Below the pieces are notes generated by a model, which saw only the letters and a program-made list of their open reading frames with translations, was not told the origin of the DNA and made no database searches. Positions 56,971 to 64,000 of a stretch of DNA of 64,000 nt are shown here, one piece after another (the stretch's first letter is position 1; each line of letters opens with the position of its first letter). Source of the DNA: Piezodorus guildinii. Taxonomy: Eukaryota > Arthropoda > Insecta > Hemiptera > Pentatomidae. The stretch is taken from the NCBI GenBank assembly GCA_023052935.1, contig CM041292.1, forward strand, positions 137,840,951 through 137,904,950, read 5' to 3'. The position numbers and the translations under genes were made by a program.

Positions 56971-58929
56971 GTTCAGGTATAACTATCCGAATAACAGACA
57001 CTTATTATTTTATAACATGCGTTAATGAATAGATACTTAACATTATAAATAATAATTGGTATTATAATCAGTTCAAAGCATCTCAGAAACAATATGCAAC
57101 TGACATTCTTTTTAATTGCTGAATATCCCCACAAATAAATGCAGAACATTAATAATCACATAGCATAAGATACTGTAGTGTCTGTATAAAAAGTTTTATT
57201 TTGAATATTTTTACAAATATTACAATAAAAATGTATCTGTTTAGTCTCTAAAGATGAAAATTTGAAACAATAGGAAGTCAATTCACTAAAATTATTTTAT
57301 GGTAATTAAATTATTCATAGTAGAAGACTGTTATTATTAAAAAAAAAAGAGCCTTTAAACAAAAACTACAACAGTACGCATCTTAACAAACTTTTTTATT
57401 TTACAGATAATTGTAGCATTAACAAGGCTTTGTTTGCATAAAAAAATTGCATCAAAGAAACCTTCCCCTCCCCCAAAAAAAAAGAAGAAAAAAAGGCTCC
57501 ATTACCGCTTTAAGGTACAAAGAACCTCACATTAAGCGGCTATGCCACTAATGACCACATGAGAGAGTCAGAATTTGCTAAGGGATTGGAAATTCATTAA
57601 GAAATGGGTTATCCCCTGAGCAGGGCTGTCGTAACGGTTACTGCCTCATTAGTCTGGCGCCTGTTGCTCACGACAGCTTTTCTTATCTTCTAATTGTCTG
57701 TCTCTTCGGATTAACTCATCTTACGAGTTGTTACCTCTTACAATAATGCGATTCGCTATTGAAATGAGCCATTTTTTATCCGTTAACACATTTATTGGAT
57801 AGGAATTCACGTAGCTACTCTAAAGGTACGATAATGACAAAATATAAACAGACCCTTTCTCAGTCTTCAGCAACAGCCACAGAAATACCTAGTTTTTAAA
57901 AAAATTATTACTAGAGAATGGATTTCCATTAAGTAAGAAGTCATAAAACGTGAATAGAAAACCTCGAAACGTGCAAAATCGTGCAGTAAAAATATCCAAA
58001 TGTTTAAAATAATGCAGCGAAACCCTAAAATATAAAATTGAGGTATATATACCTTAATAGTACAAAAATAAATTAACCTTAATCTACGTAGAAGAGGAAC
58101 TTCGCTTTAAAAGTTGTTTTCTTGAGAAATCACTTCCCTTTTAATCAATTTAAAAAAAAAAACAAAAACTTATATAAAACATCTATATAAAATTTTAGAT
58201 ATTACTATTATTTTTATTATTGTATTGTTTACCATGACTGATTCAGTCAAAATTGATCGTCAATCAAATATTTATCTGATTCGATTCTTCGATAGTTAAT
58301 TTGATTGTGAATTTACAAAACACGTAGTAGGTCAATCTAGAAGAACTCACTGAAACAGTCTGAAGAATTGATGAGAAACGCTTGTGAATAATATAATAAC
58401 AGATATAAGTCCTGAATATGTTTTGAGCCTAATTTAGGTCGGGCTGCTAAAACGATACAACTACTTGTACTCCCATGTTAATGAAAAGTCACGCATTTAG
58501 TGCTATTAAAGTAATGAATGAGAACAATTGAAGAATACGATTAATTAACATTGATGAAAACAGAATAATAACATTCCGCTTTGGACAAGACAGGTTTGTT
58601 CAAGCATCTTATAGAAATTATACCATCATCATAAGAAATTATTATGATTACTAATAGTAGTTTAAAATTCCAATTATATTAATTGTTACTTAATTGATAT
58701 TAGTGTCAAGTTAATATAACTATTAGTCAATTAGTAATATTTTATAATGTTAAAAATTCTAATCAATAAAATCCTAATTTTATTGTAAAATCCTTATTGA
58801 TAATAATATAATGAATTATTTTTGGTGCGTTTTGTGGTAACTTAATATGAACGTGAGTACTTCCCTAATAAGTTTAACTAAGTCGCTTCTACAAAATGTT
58901 CAATATTTTGTCTAAAGACTTTTTTTTGT
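56971..58929. other. intronic spacer with a GC-richer patch at 57480-57780
   Basis: The patch is unique in the window and non-coding, and contains a stem CTGTCGT...ACGACAG spanning 57625-57676. Candidate regulatory or structured element by composition only. Nothing else seen. Confidence 0.3.
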
Positions 58930-59060
58930 TCTTTAACAACAATTTTTATTGAATAATATTACAATCTTTCCCGAATCGGACATTGATAAAAGTAATGAAA
59001 TACAACATCATACAATATTTACACAGCAATACCATTACAAAATAATAATAAAATATATAT
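58930..59060 (-). mobile_element. family-C LINE 3' UTR fragment
   Basis: The minus strand matches the 3' ends at 6600-6740 and 29790-29928: ATTGTATATATATTTTATTA, TAAATATTGTATGATGTTG, AATGTCCGATTCGGG, AGATTGTAATATTATTCAAT and AATAAAAATTGTTG. The palindrome position carries CCGATTCGG. No ORF2 sequence was recognised upstream. Confidence 0.8.
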
Positions 59061-59684
59061 ACAATACGGAATCGATAAAATTTAAGACATTAATAGTAAT
59101 CAAATAATATGCTTTATTTATTTATTTTTTTTGTGTTAGTAAGTAAATTTTACTTATATCTGGAATTTTATTAATCTTTAAGTTCTCTGGGTCGTATAAG
59201 ATTCAGTGTGAAGGGAACTAAATATACGTAAAAACCTGCTAGCTAACACATGTTTAATTTAAAAATATAATTACAGTTGAAATACGGCGTCGGTATATAT
59301 ATACCCTACCCCTTGGCATAAAATTGTTGCGGGTACTGTAAAACGCACATACTGAAGGGGCTATGTTGAAATTTAGTAGTAGCATTACTTTTTATTAAAA
59401 CATTTGGAATGTATTAATACTCATTCAAAAAATGTTTATTATTCTAATAGAAATAACAATAAGATGAAAGAATCGCTGATAAATAATTTCATCAATCTTT
59501 TAATAATGCATTAAAAGATTTTCAAACATTTCTAAAAAGTAAAACGAAATCTCTTTTACAAATTTGGATTATAATTTTTTTTCTTTTTATAGTACATATA
59601 CAAAATCGTACATTCAAACTAACAATGTACTCATCTTTAACTAATTTAAATATGAAATACAATGAGATCCATTCCAGAAATAAA
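59061..59684. other. AT-rich spacer
   Basis: No recognised feature. Confidence 0.45.
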
Positions 59685-60070
59685 ATTACCGCCATGGAAG
59701 GCATGTCAGTCGACCATAGATAGACTAATAAAGAAATATTCAAGGACGTCCTCTGGAACTACATAACTCGTTCTAGGAACTATTAGAATTATACAACACT
59801 TTAAGTATGACATACACTGACATTTCCAAAATGTATAACAGTGTATGCTTCCCCGTGATTATTAACCATCACAAACTTCTGTTCAATTTACCAGAGGAAT
59901 GCTTCGTTTTCACAGGAGAGCCGACAGCTATCTTGAAGGCTCTTCATTGGGTGAAAAGTTCCGAAGAAACAAAATGGGTCATTGCTACAGACTCCAAGAG
60001 CATTCTAGAATCCTTAGACAATCCATGCCTCATTAACTCTATAATACGGGAAATATCAAATACTTGGTAG
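59685..60070 (+). pseudogene. RNase H-type LINE, RNase H domain N-terminal remnant
   Basis: Starts LPPWKACQSTIDRLIKKYSR (linker before RNase H in I-like LINEs). After a frameshift comes MTYTDISKM (first catalytic Asp, YTDGSK in relatives), then LPEECFVFTGEPTAILKALHW (catalytic Glu) and TKWVIATDSKSILESL (third Asp). The frame from 59807 is open to 60070. The C-terminal part is absent here. Confidence 0.83.
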
Positions 60071-60538
60071 GAAGCGAAATAGAAATGAATGAAAGTAGTC
60101 TTCGTTTAAACACAACAGTGAATATTTTTTAATTACTCACAAAGAAACAAACGGCTTTAATATAGTGTCATTTTCATATCATGCCAATCACCCTCTGGAG
60201 CTAAAAAAATAAAGATCATATTTACTCGATAGAAATGTTTTCCTTTAGCTATTAGAAAATTACGTTATTTAATATATTCCATCGCCACTCAATTTTATTT
60301 CCTATGTTTAGCATTATTAAATAATAAGTGCATGGAAGTGAAATAAGAAAGTTTGATGTAAAAAATTCTTTTTTTTTTTTTTTTTTTTTTTTCTTTTTTT
60401 TTTTTTTCTCTTTAAATCTATATTTACGCCTGTCAGAATGTATCTGACAATCAGCAAATGTGCTGTATAAATTGAGCTTCAGGCATGGTAGGCATGAAGA
60501 AGGAAAATGCCCAGCAGCACCCCTTCCATGGCTTTATT

Positions 60539-63235
60539 TTATCCGAGGAGGTCCCTCATCCAGCCTCTCTTTAGCCTTCTTCTGACTGGCATTTCAGCTA
60601 TTGACATGTCGTTAATTAGTCTATTGTCGTGTCCGTTAAGTTTACTGTGAAAACGAGTATAGAGTGTTCGTATATGTTGGTCAACTGTTGGTTGTTATAA
60701 GTCCGTATGTAGGGTTCTGTTGTTTACGTACCAAGGAGCTGTCGTTATCAGTCGTAAAATTTTGGATTGAAATGTTTGCAGTTTTTGTATGTGAGTCTTT
60801 TTTGCTGAACCAAAAATCTGTGAAGCGTAAGTCCATATTGGCTTAAGAAGGTATGTGTATGTATTCAGTTTCAGTCTAATTTTTAATTTTGAAGATTTAG
60901 ATAAAAGTGAGTATAGTACTTTCAGTCGGTGGTTAAGAGTCTGTCTTTTCATCTTGACATGTGGGCCCCAAGTCATCCTTCGATCGAGTGTCAGTCCTAG
61001 GTAATGTACAGAGTTGGTCTGAGAAATTTGGTTGTTGTCGATAAAAATTGGTGGGCAAGTGTTTTGTCGTAGTGTGAACGTTACGTGTTTTGACTTGTCG
61101 TGATTTAAACGAATTTTCCATAGCTTGTACCAATTTTGTAGTATCATCAAGTGATTTTGTAGAGTCAGTGAGGCGAGTATAGGATCGTCGTTTGAAGTTA
61201 AAATTGCAGTATAGTCCGCGTAAGTTGCAGTCAATGTGGTGGGATGAGTTGGTATGTCATTTGTGTATACAATGTATAGGAGCGGAGCAAGTATCGATCC
61301 TTGCGGTACTCCTGCCAAGACTGGTCGGATTGAAGAAGTTTCTGAGCCCTGCCGAACAGAGAAAAATCTATCAGAGAGAAAAGAGTGTATAATAAGATAG
61401 TATGTGTAAGGTAGTACGTTCTTGAGTTTAAAGAGAAGCCCCTCGTGCCAGACTTTATCAAACGCTTGGGCAACATCCAAAAATACTCCAGTCGCGTATT
61501 GCTTTTTTTCTAGTGCTCCTGCAATGAAGTCAGTAACTCTGTGTAATTGGTGTGTCGTTGAGTGTGACGTGCGAAAACCGAATTGATGGTCAGGTATTAT
61601 TTTTTGCTCAGTCAGTATGTCAACCAATCTTTTATAAATTAATTTTTCGAAAAGTTTAGAACATATGGGAAGGAGACTAATAGGCCTATAAGAGGATGGT
61701 TTGTACATGTCTTTGTCTTTTTTTTGTATCATTTTTATGATTGAATATTTCCATTGTATTGGGAATTTAGCTGTCCTAAGTATGCAATTGTATATTGTCG
61801 TGAGGAACGCCAGAGCTTTCTTGGGCATCAGTAGGAGCGCCTCGGCAGTTATTAAATCATAACCTGGGGCTTTTCTTTTAGGTAAGTGTCTGATTTGTTG
61901 TGCGACTTGTGAAGGAGTGAAAGATATAGGAGGTAGTGTCAGCTGTAGTGGAATGTCCAGAGTACTTTTAACTAAGTTTTCATGTTCTGTATTAGGGTAG
62001 TCAGTAGGTGGTATAAAAACAGAGGAAAGGTGATCAGCAAAAACTTCAGATTTTTCTCCATCTGACACGGCCCATGAACCATCTTCTTTTCGCAGTGGTA
62101 CTGACACCTGTAGATGTTTCAACAATTTCTTGGTATGCTTCCACAAGCTGCCATCGTCAGTTGATAGGTTGTTTAAAAAGGAATCATAGTTAGTTCTATT
62201 GAATTTTTGTATTTGTCGTTTAAGTTCGTTGTTCAGTCTGTTAAAGTTTTGTCTGTCAGAAGGAAGTCTGTTAGTCTGCCATACCTTACGAGCTCTTCTC
62301 TTTGCTGTGATCAAGTCCCTTATATATTGAGCGTATTTTGGCAGATGATCTAATCTCGATGTTATCTTCTGAGATGATGACCATGCTGCTCTTTGGACAC
62401 ATTTAGTAAATGTTTCCACCGCATCTTCTAATTCTGCTTCTGTTTTGATGGACATGGGTATTGAGAGATTTGTTTCAAGAAATTCTCGGTATAGATCCCA
62501 GTCCAATCCGCTATTTATAAGCATGGGCACCCTTTGCGCATTTCATGGTTCGTCGAGAACGACCAAATGTAGAGCAGAGTGATCAGAGCAAAGATCAGAG
62601 ATCGTTTTTATTGAGTAAGGTATGGTACGTAGTCCTTTGGTAATAAAAAAGTCCAGTAAGTCCGGTGTTTTCCGTTGCGAGGTTGGCCAGTAGGTTGGTG
62701 TGTCTGGTGATATAGTGTCTAATGAAAGCTCGTGGATGGCAGCCCTCAGATTTCTTCCCCTAGGGGTGCAAAGACGTGACCCCCAAAATTGGTGCTTTGC
62801 GTTAAAATCGCCGCCTGCTATAAAGCAACGCCCTAAGTTTTGAAAATAATTGCGAAACGCCGAAGATGTCAGCACATATCTTGGAGGACAGTACACCGAA
62901 GCTATACTTATCACGTGGTGTTTTGTGTGTAGTGTAATGCCAGTGGTTTGAATGTCAGGTGCAGTTGGTAAGTGTAAAAGGTTATGTTTGAGTGGTGTCT
63001 TAATGAGGATAGCAGTCCCGCCATGTGCTGTGTTGTCCGGATGGTCTGTTCTGTATGTCAAGTAACCTGAAATACCAAATTTTGATCGTGGTGTAAGGTG
63101 TGTTTCTGTGATCAGTGCAATGTCAATACGTTTTTCATGTAAGTATATGTCCAATTCTGTCCTATGTTGTAGTAGTCCGTTCGCGTTCCAAAGAAGGATG
63201 GACAAAGAGCCCCCAGTCAGCTGATTACGGGCCAT
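60539..63235 (-). pseudogene. LINE B ORF2, AP-endonuclease plus reverse transcriptase, two stops
   Basis: Best start is the ATG at 63235 (MARNQLTGGSLSILLWNANG), which overlaps the ORF1 stop by 11 bp; an in-frame ATG at 63268 is also possible. The endonuclease has WNANGL, TETH, GGDFNAKH and CSDHSAL. A TGA at 62543-62545 (DEP-stop-NAQRVPM) interrupts it, then it stays open in the same frame through SYRPISLL, DHQFGFRTSHS, FLDVAQAFDKVW, AGVPQGSILAPLLY and YLGLTLDRRMTW. A second in-frame stop, TAA at 60695-60697, follows TLHTDL, and the true end is RRLKRGWMRDLLG at 60539. About 899 codons in all. The catalytic YADD is YADY (codon 61211-61213), so the enzyme would be dead even without the stops. 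Confidence 0.9.
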
Positions 63236-63518
63236 TAGGAGGGCAAATGGCTTGTGTAACCTGTGCAAGCTGCTGTAGAAGGCTAAAAAGAGGCTGGATA
63301 AGATTACTCAGACCGCTTAGTAGCTGATACAATTGTGGTGGGATATCAGCTGAAGTTGGCTGCAGGATACTTTCCCGCCTCATACCTTCTGTAGATTGGT
63401 TAGACTGTAGTCCCGAGGATGTAGCTTGTTTCACTGCTATCTGTTGACGCAGTAGTCTCTTTTTTAACTGAACATTCTTTTGCTCCTTTCTCCGATGTGT
63501 TTCTTGTTTTAAACTCAT
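63225..63518 (-). pseudogene. LINE B ORF1, C-terminal remnant
   Basis: 97 residues (MSLKQETHRRKEQKN..., ending LLSGLSNLIQPLFSLLQQLA and CPPNGP) in the position of the ORF1 C terminus. LINE A's ORF1 ends with a similar Leu-rich stretch before the overlap. A stop lies 10 codons upstream of the ATG and no zinc knuckles are present, so most of ORF1 is missing, consistent with 5' truncation. Confidence 0.6.
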
Positions 63519-63589
63519 TTTCTTCCCTAGATCATAAATATTTTCTTATGATATAGATTTAATAAAATAATAACGTTATGTGAAAAATA

Positions 63590-64000
63590 ATAAATAGGCG
63601 TGCTATTCTTGTGTTTAATAATAAAAATTATCTGGAATCAATTATTTTCTATAGTTAAATTACGTTCCGGAATATTATTTTGGACTGACTAATCATGCCA
63701 TTTTATGTGATCGGATGCTATTTTATTTTTACAAGGAATGTAATTAGACACTTAGGTATTGTCATTAATAAAGCTAATTAAATTGCATGATTATATGTAT
63801 TAGTATTGAAATAAAATGTAATGAATACTCATAAAATATGAATGAATAATTTTCACGTGACAGAAGATTAGCATTAAACAGAAACGTAAGATTAGTGACA
63901 GAAACGTAGCATAAAACAGTTAGCTAGAATATTTCCGTCATTTTAAATAATTCATCATATCATATAAGTATAAATCCTAATGCTGATTAATAACTGTTAA
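63590..64000. other. AT-rich sequence, no feature seen
   Basis: Nothing recognised to the window edge. Confidence 0.5.

Larger units (their letters stand above)
60368..63578 (-). mobile_element. family-B jockey-type LINE, nearly complete ORF2
   Basis: Minus-strand LINE with the end of ORF1 (63225-63518), ORF2 (60539-63235), a ~130-bp 3' UTR and an A-rich tail seen as poly(T) at 60368-60408. A possible diverged TSD is ATGTAAAAAAT (60356-60366) against ATGTGAAAAAT (63579-63589), which would make it a 5'-truncated copy of about 3.2 kb. It is the best-preserved member of the family whose fragments occur at 7.6-8.9, 15.5, 46.2, 51.9-52.7 and 54.3 kb. Confidence 0.85.

Overview
AT-rich animal DNA, almost certainly from an insect with a large, repeat-filled genome. 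The evidence is a mariner (DD34D) transposon, jockey-type and RNase H-bearing LINEs, a Penelope-like element with hammerhead ribozymes, tRNA-derived SINEs, Helitron remnants, and one exon of a Dscam-family cell-adhesion gene. There are no prokaryotic-style operons, CRISPR arrays, rRNA genes or free-standing tRNA genes.

The only host coding sequence I can support is one 162-bp exon at 36740-36901 (+). It encodes the N-terminal half of an immunoglobulin domain that looks like Dscam Ig2 (the position of Drosophila Dscam1 exon 4). It is phase 1-1 with good splice signals. The simplest reading is that the whole window is two very long introns around this exon, so nearly all other content is intronic transposon sediment plus a few GC-richer, repeat-free patches that may be regulatory.

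Layout. 1-7.6 kb: a mariner end cut by the window edge, a candidate Helitron, small dispersed repeats, and a 5'-truncated LINE (family C) with a 16-bp target-site duplication (TSD). 7.6-15.75 kb: a three-level nest. An old family-B LINE copy (-) is interrupted by a Penelope-like element (-, GIY-YIG endonuclease remnant and 3' hammerhead ribozyme), which is itself interrupted by a full-length 5.08-kb jockey-type LINE (family A, +) with a 9-11 bp TSD. 15.75-23.7 kb: SINEs, an internally deleted mariner with both ends, RTE-like debris and a second Penelope end arranged as an inverted repeat with a second hammerhead. 23.7-36.7 kb: mostly plain intron, a fresh truncated family-C copy with an 11-bp TSD, a Helitron remnant and decayed family-A pieces. 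36.7-60 kb: the Dscam-like exon, then many decayed LINE fragments (A, B, C and RNase H types), a foldback MITE and SINEs. 60.4-63.6 kb: a nearly complete family-B LINE (-) killed by two stop codons and a YADD-to-YADY change in the reverse transcriptase.

The mobile elements form families with several members here: A (one full copy, about five fragments), B (about five), C (three 3' ends), RNase H LINEs (four fragments), two tRNA-derived SINE families, a dispersed repeat D (five copies) and a dispersed repeat E (three copies). No element is clearly intact for autonomous movement. LINE A is closest, with one amber codon in ORF1 and one frameshift in ORF2. Family names A-E are local labels; no database was searched.
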